DNA of 64,000 nt from Halomonas salipaludis (GCF_002286975.1 NZ_NSKB01000005.1:124001-188000); one strand, 5' to 3'. Shown: positions 9,472 to 20,988, counted from the stretch's first letter. The notes: generated by a model from the sequence alone, not told the origin. Program-made: numbers and translations.

Positions 9472-9498
9472 AAAAACCCGCCGCCCGGCGGGTTTTTT
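9472..9498 (+). terminator. Rho-independent terminator of rpmE
   Basis: Inverted repeat AAAACCCGCC / GGCGGGTTTT with a short CGCC-type loop, ending in a run of six T. It lies 20 bp after the rpmE stop codon. Confidence 0.93.
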
Positions 9499-9701
9499 GT
9501 GGCTGCTCGCCTGGCCTGTGGCAATAAGCTCGACGTTATGCCTGAGGGGTTGACCATAAGTTGCGCTAAATATCTGGAAATAGCTTCAAACATCCGATTA
9601 AAAGCCTTGAATGACAGCAACTTGGCTCAAGTTGTGGGGCTGAGCGTTTTTCTATATTCTGATTTGACTCTCTCGTTGAAGACGACTGGACAACTACGCA
9701 T

Positions 9702-10973
<1,272 letters not shown>

Positions 10974-10999
10974 GTCCGGACGCTCTGAAGCAGCACACG

Positions 11000-11026
11000 A
11001 TGCCGGCCCCATGGGGCCGGCATTTT
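11000..11026 (+). terminator. Rho-independent terminator after malic enzyme
   Basis: ATGCCGGCCCC / GGGGCCGGCAT hairpin followed by TTTTT. It lies between the malic enzyme gene and the convergent DUF481 gene, and the stem may also serve the opposite strand. Confidence 0.92.
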
Positions 11027-11036
11027 TGTTACCCGC

Positions 11037-11789
11037 TTACCAGCTGTAGACCAGCGAGGCGCTGGTGGTCATGTCGCTGCGGGCGGTGGCGGTCTCGGGA
11101 GGCTGCGAGTTGCGGCGGATCTCGTGGGACAGGCGCAGCGCCATGCGCGAATTGATGCGTGCAGTCAGCGCCGAGTAGGAGCGTGAGGTGGTGTTGTCGC
11201 GGGTCGCCTCGAGCGACAGCTCCTGGGAGAAAGAGGCGTTGTCGGTGACCTCCCAGTCGTAGGCCAGTGCGCCATAGCCGACGCTGAAGCTTTCGCTCTC
11301 CTCGTCGCGCACGTCGTCGAAGCGGTAGCCGGGCCCGGCTTCCAGCGACAGGCGATGGGTGTCGCTGTCGAGAATCTGGCGGCCATAGCCGGCAATCGCC
11401 GTGACCTGCTGGTCGTAGCCGCTGAAGCGGTCTTTCTCCCAGCGTGCGAAGCCGAACAGATAGTGGTCACCATCGAAATCGTAGCGTTCGCGCCAGGCGG
11501 CCAGATACTGCTCGGCGCTGGTGGTGTCATCGCGGGCCACGTTGCGGACCTCACCGCGCAGGCTGTGGGTCCAGTTGTCGGTCAGCCAGGTGAGCCTGCC
11601 TTTGCCGAGCAGGGTGCGGCTGTCGGTATTGCCGGAGAGTTGGGTGAAGCCGAACTCCAGGTCGCCAGCGAAAACGTCATCCTCTTCGTCGGGCGGGGGC
11701 GGCGCATAGAATGGGCTCGCCTGGGCGCCAAGTGGCAGCGCCAGTAGGATAGTGGCTACGCCGCAGAGGCCGAGCCGTTGACGTCGCAT
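11037..11789 (-). CDS. DUF481 (YdiY-like) outer-membrane beta-barrel protein
   Basis: Encodes 250 residues. Residues 1-24 form a signal peptide (MRRQRLGLCGVATILLALPLGAQA). A short acidic, proline-rich segment follows, then alternating aromatic/polar strands typical of a DUF481 barrel (FGFTQLSGNTDSRTL near the start), ending in a C-terminal Trp (SLVYSW) as expected for BAM substrates. The family includes E. coli YdiY, whose function is unknown. It is a single-gene unit. The 119-bp gap on its upstream side, before mrcA ends, contains no recognisable gene. Confidence 0.85.
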   Translation of the reverse strand: MRRQRLGLCGVATILLALPLGAQASPFYAPPPPDEEDDVFAGDLEFGFTQLSGNTDSRTLLGKGRLTWLTDNWTHSLRGEVRNVARDDTTSAEQYLAAWRERYDFDGDHYLFGFARWEKDRFSGYDQQVTAIAGYGRQILDSDTHRLSLEAGPGYRFDDVRDEESESFSVGYGALAYDWEVTDNASFSQELSLEATRDNTTSRSYSALTARINSRMALRLSHEIRRNSQPPETATARSDMTTSASLVYSW

Positions 11790-11908
11790 GCTGTAACTCC
11801 CTGTCGCTGCATGGGTGTCAGCCTACCGAGGGTAGGCGCTGGGTGCCAGGTTGCGAAGTGATAGTGGGCGGCGTCCGTGCCGCCCGCGCTGGCTGTCGAG
11901 CCCAACTG

Positions 11909-14437
11909 CTAGAAAATCGCCTCGTAGGAGCCGGTGCCCTGGGAGCCGCTGCTGTCCTCGATCTCGCGGCCCACGCTGCGCGGCTGGTAGTCGGGCAGAT
12001 GGTCGCCGTGGAACAGCTCGCTGATGCCGCCGGACTGGTCGTCGTGGAGGCGGCGACCGGTGTCGGCGTCGACGCGCAAGCGCACGATATTGGCTGGCGC
12101 CTCGGGCATCGCTTCAGGGCGGCCGTTGAGGGCATTGCCCATGAAGTCGATCCACACCGGCAGAGCAGCGCGACCGCCGTACTCGCCGGTGGTCTCGTTG
12201 TTGTCCTTGCCGATCCATACGCTGGTGACGAGATCGCCGTTATAGCCGGCGAACCAGGCGTCGCGCTGCTCGTTGGTGGTGCCGGTCTTGCCGACGATGT
12301 CCTGACGGCCGAGCTCGAGGGCGGCGCGGCCGGTGCCGTTGTCGATCACGTCGCGCAGCATGTCGCGCAGAATGTAGACGGAGGTGGGGTCGGCGACGCG
12401 CTCGGCGAGCGGATACACGCGGCCGTCGATTTCCACCTCGGTGGCGCCGTTGTCGCACTCGCGGCAGGCGACCCGCGGCAGCGCCTCGTCGATGACGTTG
12501 TCGTCGTCGCCGCGGGTCACGCGCTCGACGAACCACGGCGAGACCTGGAAGCCGCCGTTGGCGAGTACTGCATAGGCGTTGGTCATCTCCAGCGGCGTCA
12601 GCGAGGCGCTGCCCAGCGCCAGCGACAGGCCGCGCGGCAGGCGGCTCTCGGCGAAGCCGAAGCCCTCGAGAAACTCGATGGCGTTCTCGACGCCGAGGCT
12701 CTGCAGTACGCGCACCGTGACCAGGTTGCGCGATTGCGCCAGCGCCACCCGCAGGCGGGTGGGGCCGAGGAAGTTGCCGCCGGCATTGACCGGCCGCCAC
12801 AGGTCGTTGCTGCCGTCCTGCATCACCACCGGGGCATCGTTGACCACGGTGGCGGCGTTCATGTTGCCGTCCTGAAGTGCGGCAAGGAACACGAACGGCT
12901 TGAAAATCGAGCCCGACTGTCGCTGGGCCTGGGTGGCACGATTGAACTTGCTGGCATTGAAGCTGAAGCCGCCCTGCAGGGCCAGGATCGCCCCGGTGTC
13001 GGGATCGAGCACTACGATCGAGCCCTCGGCGTCGGGGCGCTGGGAGAGCCGGAAGCTACCGTCGTCGCGCTCGAGGATGCGCACCAGGTCGCCGCGGCTG
13101 GCAATCTGGGCCGCCGAGCTCGGCTCGGGGCCGCGGGCGAAAGCACTACGGTATTCACGCGCCCAGCTCAGGCCGTCCCACTCGAGGGTCACCAGTTCGC
13201 CGCGGCGATCGAGGACGGTCATTTCGCGGCCTTCGCTCTCGACCACGATGGCCGGCTGCAGCGGGCCGAAGCCCGGGGTGCGTTCGAGCACGCGCAGCCA
13301 GTTGCTGACGTCGCCCTCGACCCCCTCGACCCGGCTCTGGCTGCTTTCGGCGGCCTGGCGGGCGGTCTCCATGACCTCCGGTGACTCGCCAAGTTCCTCT
13401 TCCAGGCCGCGACGCTCGGCGCGCTCCTGGGCCTCGACCAGGCTCGAGGGAATGCCGCTCTCTTCGACCCCGCGCCAGCCGTGACGGGTGTCGTAGTCGA
13501 TCAGGCCGCGGGTCAGGGCGTCGCGGGCGAAGGGCTGCAGCTCGCTGTCGAGAGTGGTGTGAATGCGATAGCCGCCGGTATAGGCATCGTCGCCGTAGCG
13601 CTCGATGGCGAACTGACGAGCCATCTCGGCGACATAGGGGGCGTCGACCTCGACCTGGGCGGTGAAGCGCTGGGCGGTGATCGGTGCCTGCACGGCTTCG
13701 TCGTAGGCGACCTGGTCGATATAGCCGAGGTCGCGCATGCGATACAGGATCCAGTTGCGGCGGATCAGCGAGCGCTCTGGGTTGGCCAGCGGGTTGAACG
13801 ACGACGGTGCCTTGGGCAGGCCGGCGATCATTGCCTTTTGGGCCAGGGTCAGTTCCGAAAGAGGAAGCTGATAGTAGGTCTCGGCGGCGGCGGCGACGCC
13901 GTAGGCGCGGTTGCCGAGGAAGATCTTGTTGATGTAGAGCTCGAAGATCTCCTCCTTGCTCAACACCTGCTCCATCTGCAGCGCCAGCAGGATCTCGCGA
14001 ATCTTGCGGGTGAAGGTGCGGTCGAGGGTCAGCAGGTAGTTACGCGCCACCTGCATGGTGATGGTGGAGCCGCCGGTCTGGATGGTGCCGCCGCTGGAGA
14101 CCAGTTCATAGGCGGCGCGCGCCAGGCCGCGCGGGTCGACCCCGGGGTGATCGAAGTAGTTGGCATCCTCGGCGGCCAGCAGCGCCTGCACCAGGTCTTC
14201 GGGCACTTCGTCGAAATCGATGGCCATGCGTCGCTCTTCGCCGAACTCGCCGATCAGCTTGCCGTCGCGACTGAAAATGCGCAGCGGGGCATGCAGTTCG
14301 AAGTCCTGTAGCTGGCGCACGTCGGGCAGGCCCGGGGCGAAGTACAGCGCCGCGCCGATCACGGCCAGTACGCTGGCGGTACCCAGCGAAAGAGTGAGCC
14401 AGAGCAGCGAGATGACGGAGGTTTTGAGCAACTTCAT
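11909..14437 (-). CDS. mrcA: Penicillin-binding protein 1A (bifunctional glycosyltransferase/transpeptidase)
   Basis: Encodes 842 residues. It polymerises lipid II and cross-links peptidoglycan in the periplasm. It has an N-terminal membrane anchor (about 8-33), a GT51 domain with catalytic Glu in EDANYFDHPG near 90 and the GGSTITMQVARN block, a central OB-like insertion, and a transpeptidase domain with SxxK Ser510 in GSIFKPF, SRN (in AQSRNLVT) and KTGTTNEQRD near 716. The start MKLLKTSVISLLW at 14437 gives the normal anchor; a 17-residue upstream extension is unlikely. It is divergent from pilM, the classic mrcA-pilMNOPQ arrangement. Confidence 0.96.
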   Translation of the reverse strand: MKLLKTSVISLLWLTLSLGTASVLAVIGAALYFAPGLPDVRQLQDFELHAPLRIFSRDGKLIGEFGEERRMAIDFDEVPEDLVQALLAAEDANYFDHPGVDPRGLARAAYELVSSGGTIQTGGSTITMQVARNYLLTLDRTFTRKIREILLALQMEQVLSKEEIFELYINKIFLGNRAYGVAAAAETYYQLPLSELTLAQKAMIAGLPKAPSSFNPLANPERSLIRRNWILYRMRDLGYIDQVAYDEAVQAPITAQRFTAQVEVDAPYVAEMARQFAIERYGDDAYTGGYRIHTTLDSELQPFARDALTRGLIDYDTRHGWRGVEESGIPSSLVEAQERAERRGLEEELGESPEVMETARQAAESSQSRVEGVEGDVSNWLRVLERTPGFGPLQPAIVVESEGREMTVLDRRGELVTLEWDGLSWAREYRSAFARGPEPSSAAQIASRGDLVRILERDDGSFRLSQRPDAEGSIVVLDPDTGAILALQGGFSFNASKFNRATQAQRQSGSIFKPFVFLAALQDGNMNAATVVNDAPVVMQDGSNDLWRPVNAGGNFLGPTRLRVALAQSRNLVTVRVLQSLGVENAIEFLEGFGFAESRLPRGLSLALGSASLTPLEMTNAYAVLANGGFQVSPWFVERVTRGDDDNVIDEALPRVACRECDNGATEVEIDGRVYPLAERVADPTSVYILRDMLRDVIDNGTGRAALELGRQDIVGKTGTTNEQRDAWFAGYNGDLVTSVWIGKDNNETTGEYGGRAALPVWIDFMGNALNGRPEAMPEAPANIVRLRVDADTGRRLHDDQSGGISELFHGDHLPDYQPRSVGREIEDSSGSQGTGSYEAIF

Positions 14438-14504
14438 GAAGAGGCGGTACCTGTGGTGCGTGCAAGCGGTGGAAGTGCTTGGTATCAATTAGAGCCGACC
14501 ATTC

Positions 14505-14510
14505 ATTATA
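14505..14510 (-). promoter_or_regulatory. Candidate -10 element of mrcA
   Basis: A perfect TATAAT on the minus strand, about 68 bp upstream of the mrcA ATG, in an AT-rich stretch. No convincing -35 is present. The rest of the 236-bp mrcA-pilM gap holds no gene. Confidence 0.4.
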
Positions 14511-14673
14511 TTAACCCAGGCTCTAGGCCACCAGCGTTGATGCGAGTTTTCACTGTTGCTACGCGATTTGGGGCGAAATAGGCGGCATATACAGCAATTT
14601 TCAGCTCAAGGCGCCATCTGTCATTGCCGATAATCCTGTTAGTGGCTCGTTACCCTCAAGCGTGGAGAAGTGC

Positions 14674-15741
14674 GTGGCGCGACTTAGACGTCCTGGCAAG
14701 GCACTGGTTGGGATAGACATCGGTTCGACGACGGTCAAGTTGCTCGAGCTCAAGTCTAGGCCCGGCCATTACCAGGTCGATAGCTATGCGATGCATCCAC
14801 TACGCGAGGGTGCTGTGGTGGAGCGGCGAATCCGCCATATGCAGGATGTCGTCACGGCACTACGAGCCGCGGTCGAACAGGCGCAACTGCATACTCGCCG
14901 TGCCTGCGTCGCGGTGCCCGCCGGCGCGGCGATCACCAAGACGCTGACGTTTCCCGCTTCGCTCAACGATGATGAGATCGAGGCGCGCATTCAGCTCGAG
15001 TCAGACAAGCATATTCCGTTTCCGTTCGCTGAAGTGGCCTTCGATTTTCAGCGCCTGGGGCCGAATGCGCGCTACGACGGCCAGCAGGACGTGCTGTTGG
15101 TCGCCTGCCGCCAGCAGGATGTCAGCCAGTTGACCGAGGCGTTGCTACAGGCGGGGCTTGAGCCCGATGCGCTAGACGTCGAGACCTTCGCCATGGAGCG
15201 CATCTTCGGCGAGTTGCGTCATCAGTTGCAGCCGCCGCAGGCGGCGGAGGATGATTGCGTGGCACTGGTCGATATCGGCGCGACCATGAACTCGTTTCAC
15301 GTGCTGCGCCAGGGGCGCGTGATCTACAGCCGCGATACCGTATTCGGCGGCCGCCAGCTCACCGAGGAGATCTGTAGCCGCTACGCTCTGAGCCTCGAGG
15401 AGGCCGGCCTGGCCAAGAAGCGCGGTGGCCTCCCCGACGATTATTCTCGCGAGGTGTTGGAGCCGTTTCTCGATGCGCTGGTCCAGCAGATCGGTCGCTC
15501 GCTGCAGCTCTACTACACCGCGGGTCGCCAGCTCGAGGTAAAGCGCCTGATGGTCGCCGGTGGCTCCAGCGTGGTGCCGGGGCTCAGCGAGCGGCTGGCC
15601 CAGGGCAGTGGCATGGAGGTGGCCATCGCCAACCCCTTTCTGCGCATGAAGATCAACTCGCGCATCGATCTTCACACCCTGGCCGGGGAGGCACCGGCCA
15701 TGCTCACCGCCTGTGGTCTGGCCATGAGGGCGCGTCGATGA
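14674..15741 (+). CDS. pilM: PilM, actin-like type IV pilus inner-membrane platform protein
   Basis: Encodes 355 residues from a GTG start (P. aeruginosa PilM is 354). It is a cytoplasmic FtsA-like ATP-binding protein that docks the N terminus of PilN and links the pilus motor to the alignment subcomplex. The phosphate-1 motif GIDIGSTTVKLLEL lies close to the N terminus, with VDIGATMN and AGGSSVVPGL later. I chose GTG at 14674 because GGAGAAG sits 3-4 bases before it and the length matches the family; a GTG four codons upstream is also in frame. It is the first gene of pilMNOPQ and overlaps pilN by four bases (ATGA). Confidence 0.94.
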   Translation: MARLRRPGKALVGIDIGSTTVKLLELKSRPGHYQVDSYAMHPLREGAVVERRIRHMQDVVTALRAAVEQAQLHTRRACVAVPAGAAITKTLTFPASLNDDEIEARIQLESDKHIPFPFAEVAFDFQRLGPNARYDGQQDVLLVACRQQDVSQLTEALLQAGLEPDALDVETFAMERIFGELRHQLQPPQAAEDDCVALVDIGATMNSFHVLRQGRVIYSRDTVFGGRQLTEEICSRYALSLEEAGLAKKRGGLPDDYSREVLEPFLDALVQQIGRSLQLYYTAGRQLEVKRLMVAGGSSVVPGLSERLAQGSGMEVAIANPFLRMKINSRIDLHTLAGEAPAMLTACGLAMRARR

Positions 15742-16337
15742 CCATTGAGATCAATCTGCTAGCGTGGCGCGACCGCGCACGCGAACGGCGTAGCCGACGC
15801 TTCCACGCGGCGTTGATACTGGTCGCGGCGATTGGCCTGGGCAGCGGGGCCAGCATGACCTTCTTCTATCAGCAGCGGCTCGAGGTGCAGCAGCAGCGCA
15901 ACGCTCACGTGGAGGCCCAGGCCGCGCAGCTCGAGCGCGATATCCGCTCGCTCAGCGAATACGAGGCGGCGCGGGCGCAGATGCTCGAGCAGATCGAGGT
16001 CTTCGGCCGCCTGCGGGTAGGGCGGCCGCAGACCGTGCACGTCTTCAATCAACTGGTCGAGAGTCTCGAGGAGGGCGTGCACTATACGCGCCTGTCGCGG
16101 CAGGGCGATTCGCTGCACTTGCGCGGCCTGGCCGACAGCAACCGCCAGGTGTTCGACCAGCTGCGTGCCTTGGCGGCGGCCAGCGCGCTCGATGTGCCGG
16201 TGCTCTCCGAGGTCGAGTCGGAGGACGGTGCGGCGCGGCGTCGTTTCAGCCTGAGCGTCAACCAGCGGATGTCCGAAGGCGCTGAGCAGCACGATGACAC
16301 GGCGCCTGAGCCGGGTGCCGAGGAGGTGTCGTCATGA
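15738..16337 (+). CDS. pilN: PilN, type IV pilus alignment subcomplex protein
   Basis: Encodes 199 residues. The short cytoplasmic N terminus MTIEINLLAWRDRARERR contains the INLLxWR motif that binds PilM. One transmembrane helix (about 22-45) and a periplasmic coiled coil plus ferredoxin-like domain follow; the latter pairs with PilO. Overlaps with pilM upstream and pilO downstream are both ATGA-type, so the operon is tightly coupled. The C terminus has an acidic tail rich in Glu and Pro. Confidence 0.94.
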   Translation: MTIEINLLAWRDRARERRSRRFHAALILVAAIGLGSGASMTFFYQQRLEVQQQRNAHVEAQAAQLERDIRSLSEYEAARAQMLEQIEVFGRLRVGRPQTVHVFNQLVESLEEGVHYTRLSRQGDSLHLRGLADSNRQVFDQLRALAAASALDVPVLSEVESEDGAARRRFSLSVNQRMSEGAEQHDDTAPEPGAEEVSS

Positions 16338-16954
16338 GCCTGGCGGGGGAGTGGCGGCGGCTGCGCGAGCTGGAGTGGCGCGAGCTGGATATCAAGGAGT
16401 CGGGCAGCTGGCCCTGGTCGCTGCAGCTGGTCTGCTGCCTACTAACGCTGGGGCTGACCTTCGCTGGTATGCACTGGTACCTGGCGGCGCCCAAGGCCGA
16501 GGAGCTGGCCGCGGCCCAGCGCCAGGAGCAGAGCCTGCTGCGCGACTACCAAAGCAAGGCGATGCAGGCGGCCAACCTGCCGGCGATGCGCGCCCAGTCG
16601 GATGAGCTGGAAGAGCGTCTCGACGCGCTGCTCGGGATGTTGCCCAGCGATGCCGAGATTCCCTCGCTGATCGACAATATTAGCGAAACGGCCATCGACA
16701 ACCAGCTGTCGATCGACTTCATCCGGCTGCGCACTCCGGAGCAGCGCGAGTTCTACGTCGAGCAGCCGTTCGACATCCAGGTACAGGGCGACTATCACCG
16801 CATTGCCGCTTTCCTGGCCGGGGTGGCCGGCCTGCCACGCATCGTCACCCAGCATGACTTCAGCCTGGAGCCGGTGGAGGGCGACGGTCAGCTGCGCCTG
16901 TCGATGCTGGCGCGCACCTACAGCTACCGCAGCGATGTCGAGGAGGCGCCATGA
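16334..16954 (+). CDS. pilO: PilO, type IV pilus alignment subcomplex protein
   Basis: Encodes 206 residues, with a cytoplasmic N terminus, a transmembrane helix at about 30-48 (SLQLVCCLLTLGLTFAGMHWYL), a coiled coil, and a periplasmic ferredoxin-like domain containing the characteristic FDIQVQGDYHRIAAFLAGVAGLPRIV segment. It heterodimerises with PilN in the inner membrane and periplasm. Four-base overlaps with both neighbours show that it belongs to the pilMNOPQ operon. Confidence 0.94.
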   Translation: MSLAGEWRRLRELEWRELDIKESGSWPWSLQLVCCLLTLGLTFAGMHWYLAAPKAEELAAAQRQEQSLLRDYQSKAMQAANLPAMRAQSDELEERLDALLGMLPSDAEIPSLIDNISETAIDNQLSIDFIRLRTPEQREFYVEQPFDIQVQGDYHRIAAFLAGVAGLPRIVTQHDFSLEPVEGDGQLRLSMLARTYSYRSDVEEAP

Positions 16955-17457
16955 AATCGTCGACGTTCGCCGTGGCGGTGAGCCTGCTGCTGGTCGGCTG
17001 TGCCGACCCCGACCTGGCCGGTCTCGATCGCGAGCTCGAGGCCCTCAAGCGTGATCCCGGCGAGCTCTCGGTCGAGCCACTGCCCGAGGTGCCGCGCTAC
17101 CGCGCGCCGGGCTATGAGCAGGCCAATGCACGCAGCCCGTTCCTGGCGCGCCTGCCGGAAGACGCCGCCGCGCCGCAGGGCGAGCGCGCGCCGGATCCCG
17201 AGCGGCCCCGCGAACCGCTAGAGCGCTACGCGCTGAGCGAGCTCGAACTGGTCGGCACCCTGACCGTCAATGCCCAGCCCTCGGCGCTGCTGCGTGCGCC
17301 GCAAGGGCAGGTGCATCGGCTGCGGGTCGGCAACTACCTGGGGGCCGATGATGGCCGCATCGTGAGCATTACCGGAGCGTCGATCGTGCTGGTGGAGACC
17401 GTGCGCGAGCGCGACGCCTGGGTCGGGAGAACGCGAGAAATGACGCTGCCCAACTAG
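16951..17457 (+). CDS. pilP: PilP, type IV pilus lipoprotein
   Basis: Encodes 168 residues. It has a lipoprotein signal with lipobox LLVGC (Cys17), a disordered proline-rich linker (EPLPEVPRYRAPGYEQANARSPF), and a C-terminal beta domain (LSELELVGTLTVNAQPSALLRAPQGQVHRLRVGNYLG). PilP links the PilNO dimer in the inner membrane to the PilQ secretin. The residue after Cys is Ala, which favours outer-membrane sorting by the usual +2 rule, although PilP is often considered inner-membrane associated. The start overlaps the pilO stop. Confidence 0.92.
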   Translation: MKSSTFAVAVSLLLVGCADPDLAGLDRELEALKRDPGELSVEPLPEVPRYRAPGYEQANARSPFLARLPEDAAAPQGERAPDPERPREPLERYALSELELVGTLTVNAQPSALLRAPQGQVHRLRVGNYLGADDGRIVSITGASIVLVETVRERDAWVGRTREMTLPN

Positions 17458-17518
17458 GGCGAACAGGATATGCCGCTAAGCCGGGAGGGTCGGCGGCGTG
17501 GTGCAGGGGAATAGTATA

Positions 17519-19303
17519 ATGGCAACTATCAGGCGTCTGACCGCAGCCCTCGCCATGGTGTTGCTGAGCCTGCCGACGCTGGCGGCGTCGACACTCGACG
17601 ACCTTACCTATCGCCAGGCGGCGGACGGCGCCCAGCAGGCGGCGCCACCACAGGCCGAACCGGCTGGTGCGCAGCCCGCCGCAGCACCGGTAAGCCGCGA
17701 GCCGCGTATCGAGGAGATCGACTTCCGCCGCGGCGGCGACGGCGCCGGCCGGCTGATCGTTACCTTCGACCGCTCGGGCGTCGACTCCCGCGTCCGCGAG
17801 AGTGGCAGCCGGGTTATCGCCGAGCTGCGCCGGGTGGCGCTGCCGGCAGAGCTCGATCAGGTGCTCGACGTGACCGACTTCGGCACCCCGCTGCGGCGCA
17901 TCAGCCCCCAGCCGGGGAGCGACGGGGTGACCCTCGAGCTCGAGGCCAGCGGCGACTATGCCATGCTCTCGATCCACAGCGGCCGCCAGCTGGTGATCGA
18001 GATTCAGCCGCTGTCCCAGGCCGAGCGCGTGACCCGCGAACGCGAGCGCCTCGCCTATACCGGCGAGCGCATTACCCTCAACTTCCAGGATATCGAGGTG
18101 CGCTCGGTGCTGGCGATCATCGCCGACTTTACCGGCCTCAACCTGGTCGCCAGCGACAGCGTTACCGGCAACGTGACCCTTAATCTCGAGGACGTGCCCT
18201 GGGACCAGGCGCTCGACCTGGTGCTCAAGAGCCACGGCCTGGCCAGTCGTCAGGAGGGCAACGTGATCGTCGTCGCGCCGGCCTCGGAGCTGGCCAATAT
18301 CGAGCGCCAGGAGCTCGAGTCCCGCGAGCAGCTGGAGACCCTCTCGCCGCTGACCACCGAGATGCTCCAGGTGCGCTATGCGCGGGCCTCGGACCTGGCC
18401 GCCCTGCTGCGCGGCGAGGGTGGTTTCGGGCTGCTTACCGAGCGCGGCCGGGTCAGCGTCGACCAGCGCACCAATACCCTGCTGATCCAGGATACCGCCG
18501 GCCAGATCCAGAGCATCCTGCGTACCCTGGACCAACTCGACGTGGCGGTGCGCCAGGTGCAGATCGAAGCGCGTATCGTGATCGCCCGCGACAGCGCCAC
18601 CCGCGAGCTTGGCGTGCGCTGGGGGTTGTCGCAGCGACAGGGAGTCGTCTTTGACGATAGCGGCATTGGCAGCGTTGTTGATCGCAATCCGGGCGGTGCG
18701 AGTCGTGCATCGGCTGGCCTGGCGGTGGATATGGGCAGCGCTACCAACCCGTCGACCACCTTCGCCTTCGGCTATCTGTCGGGGGATATCCTGCTCGACC
18801 TCGAACTGCGCGCCCTGGAGAGCGAAGGCAAGAGCCAGACCATCTCCCAGCCGCGGGTGATTACCGCCAACCGGCGCACCGCGGTGATCAAGCAGGGCAC
18901 CGAGATACCCTATCAGGAGGCCACCTCCAGTGGTGCCACCAGCACCGAGTTCAAGGAGGCGGTGCTGTCGCTGGAGGTCACCCCGCAGATTACCCCGGAC
19001 AACCGCATCATCATGGACCTGGTGATCAATAATGATACGGTATCCGAGCAAAGCTTCGAGGGAGCGCCCGCGATCAATACCAATCAGATCGAGACCCAGG
19101 TGTTGGTCAATAACGGCGAGACCGTGGTACTGGGCGGTATTCTCACCACCGAGCAGATCCGCAGCCTGTTCAAGACGCCCTTCTTCGGCGACCTGCCGCT
19201 GATCGGCAATCTGTTCCGCTATACCCAAGACTCGAGCGAAAAGGTAGAGTTGCTGGTATTCATCACCCCGAGAATCATCGAGGACGGACTGGCAATTCGC
19301 TGA
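17519..19303 (+). CDS. pilQ: PilQ, type IV pilus outer-membrane secretin
   Basis: Encodes 594 residues. Signal peptide [24 protein letters not shown], then one AMIN peptidoglycan-binding domain (about 60-165), N0/N1 domains ([26 protein letters not shown]) and the C-terminal secretin channel ([35 protein letters not shown]). P. aeruginosa PilQ is about 714 residues and typically has two AMIN domains, so this is a shorter version with one visible AMIN repeat. I chose the ATG at 17519, which begins a normal signal peptide; a GTG at 17498 preceded by GGGAGGG would add seven residues. Its TGA overlaps the aroK ATG by one base. Confidence 0.93.
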   Translation: MATIRRLTAALAMVLLSLPTLAASTLDDLTYRQAADGAQQAAPPQAEPAGAQPAAAPVSREPRIEEIDFRRGGDGAGRLIVTFDRSGVDSRVRESGSRVIAELRRVALPAELDQVLDVTDFGTPLRRISPQPGSDGVTLELEASGDYAMLSIHSGRQLVIEIQPLSQAERVTRERERLAYTGERITLNFQDIEVRSVLAIIADFTGLNLVASDSVTGNVTLNLEDVPWDQALDLVLKSHGLASRQEGNVIVVAPASELANIERQELESREQLETLSPLTTEMLQVRYARASDLAALLRGEGGFGLLTERGRVSVDQRTNTLLIQDTAGQIQSILRTLDQLDVAVRQVQIEARIVIARDSATRELGVRWGLSQRQGVVFDDSGIGSVVDRNPGGASRASAGLAVDMGSATNPSTTFAFGYLSGDILLDLELRALESEGKSQTISQPRVITANRRTAVIKQGTEIPYQEATSSGATSTEFKEAVLSLEVTPQITPDNRIIMDLVINNDTVSEQSFEGAPAINTNQIETQVLVNNGETVVLGGILTTEQIRSLFKTPFFGDLPLIGNLFRYTQDSSEKVELLVFITPRIIEDGLAIR

Positions 19304-19845
19304 TGCAGGATTTACCCAACCTTTTTTTGATCGGCCCCATGGGGGCCGGCAAGAGCACCATCGGCCGCCTGTTGGCGGCCGAGCTGTCGCGCGACTTCTT
19401 CGATAGCGACCACGAGATCCAGGGTCGCTGCGGCGCGGATATTCCGTGGATCTTCGAAATCGAGGGCGAGGCGGGGTTTCGCGAGCGCGAGGAGGCCATG
19501 ATCGATGAGCTAACCCAGCGCCACGGCGTGGTGGTGGCCACCGGCGGCGGTGCGGTGATGCGCGAGAGCAACCGCCGGGCGCTGCGCGAGCGCGGCACGG
19601 TAATCTATCTCTACACCACCGTCGAGCAGCAGCTGCGGCGCACCGCCAAGGATCGCAATCGACCACTGCTACAGAACGGCAACCCCGAAGAGATCCTGCG
19701 CGGCATGTTTGCCAAGCGCGATCCGCTCTACCGCGCCACTGCCGACCTGATCGTGCGCACCGATCGCCGCGGTCCGCGCTCGGTGGTCAGCGAAATCGTG
19801 CGCCGCGTGACGCGCCTCGTCGATCCACTGCAATGCAAGGCCTGA
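19303..19845 (+). CDS. aroK: Shikimate kinase
   Basis: Encodes 180 residues. It phosphorylates shikimate to shikimate-3-phosphate with ATP in the aromatic amino-acid pathway. Walker [10 protein letters not shown] at 11-19, the shikimate-binding DSDHEI segment, the GGG motif VVATGGGAV, and the LID region [10 protein letters not shown] are all present. The start codon overlaps the pilQ stop (TGATG), so aroK is coupled to the pilus operon, as in Pseudomonas. aroB follows 1 bp after the stop. Confidence 0.97.
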   Translation: MQDLPNLFLIGPMGAGKSTIGRLLAAELSRDFFDSDHEIQGRCGADIPWIFEIEGEAGFREREEAMIDELTQRHGVVVATGGGAVMRESNRRALRERGTVIYLYTTVEQQLRRTAKDRNRPLLQNGNPEEILRGMFAKRDPLYRATADLIVRTDRRGPRSVVSEIVRRVTRLVDPLQCKA

Positions 19846-19846
19846 C

Positions 19847-20953
19847 ATGACTCCACACACACCGTCACCGGTGACGCTCAATGTCGAACTCGGCGAGCGC
19901 AGCTACCCCATTCATATCGGCGCCGGCCTGCTCGGCGGGCCCCAGTGGCTAACGCCCTACCTGGCCGGGCGCCAGGTCATGGTGGTCACCAACGAGGTGG
20001 TGGCACCGCACTACCTCGAGCGCTTCAAGGCCGGCCTGCCCGCCGACCTGGAGGTGCGCGAGCTGGTACTGCCCGATGGCGAAGCCACCAAGACCCTCGA
20101 GCATGTCAGCCGCATTTGGGATGCCCTGCTCGAAGCCGGCTTCAATCGCCGCTGCACCCTGGTCGCGCTGGGCGGCGGGGTGATCGGCGACATGGTCGGC
20201 TTCGCTGCGGCCGGCTATCAGCGCGGGGTGGCCTTCCTCCAGGTGCCCACCACGCTGCTCTCTCAGGTCGACTCCTCGGTGGGCGGCAAGACCGGCGTCA
20301 ACCACCCGCTGGGCAAGAACATGATCGGCGCCTTCTGGCAGCCCCGCGCGGTGCTGATCGATACCGACACTCTGGTCACGCTGCCACCCCGCGAGCTGTC
20401 GGCGGGGCTCGCCGAAGTGATCAAGTACGGATTGATCCGCGATGCCGACTTCCTGGCCTGGCTGGAGGCCAACATGGCGGCGCTGCGCGCGCTGGACCAG
20501 GCGGCGCTGCGCGAGGCGATCCGCCGCAGCTGTGCCCTCAAGGCCGAGATCGTCGCCGCCGACGAGACCGAGCAGGGCGTGCGCGCGCTGCTCAATCTCG
20601 GCCACACCTTCGGCCATGCCATCGAGGCGCATCAGGGCTACGGCAACTGGCTGCACGGCGAAGCCGTTGGCACCGGCATGCTGATGGCCGCCGAGCTGTC
20701 GCGGCGGCTGGGCTGGCTGAGCGAGGCGGATGTTGCCCGCAGCCGGCGCATCGTCGCTGCCGCCGGCCTGCCCGAGGCGGCTCCGGCGGCCATGGGCGTC
20801 GATGACTTCCTGAGCCGCATGCGCCTCGACAAGAAGAACATTGATGCCAGGTTGCGCTTGATCCTGCTGCGTGGGCTGGGCGATGCCTGCTTGGACGACC
20901 AGACCCCGCCGTCGCTGCTCGAGGCACTGCTGCGCGACTATCCGCGCAGCTGA
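19847..20953 (+). CDS. aroB: 3-dehydroquinate synthase
   Basis: Encodes 368 residues. It converts DAHP to 3-dehydroquinate using NAD+ and a divalent metal. The [13 protein letters not shown] motif near 108-120, the [20 protein letters not shown] block, and the metal-binding Glu and histidines ([33 protein letters not shown]) are intact. It is the last gene of the pilMNOPQ-aroKB operon and is closed by a strong terminator. The damX-like SPOR gene that often follows aroB in related genomes is absent here. Confidence 0.97.
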   Translation: MTPHTPSPVTLNVELGERSYPIHIGAGLLGGPQWLTPYLAGRQVMVVTNEVVAPHYLERFKAGLPADLEVRELVLPDGEATKTLEHVSRIWDALLEAGFNRRCTLVALGGGVIGDMVGFAAAGYQRGVAFLQVPTTLLSQVDSSVGGKTGVNHPLGKNMIGAFWQPRAVLIDTDTLVTLPPRELSAGLAEVIKYGLIRDADFLAWLEANMAALRALDQAALREAIRRSCALKAEIVAADETEQGVRALLNLGHTFGHAIEAHQGYGNWLHGEAVGTGMLMAAELSRRLGWLSEADVARSRRIVAAAGLPEAAPAAMGVDDFLSRMRLDKKNIDARLRLILLRGLGDACLDDQTPPSLLEALLRDYPRS

Positions 20954-20988
20954 TTTCGCTGCTTTTACCCTGCGCTGCAACAAGATCA

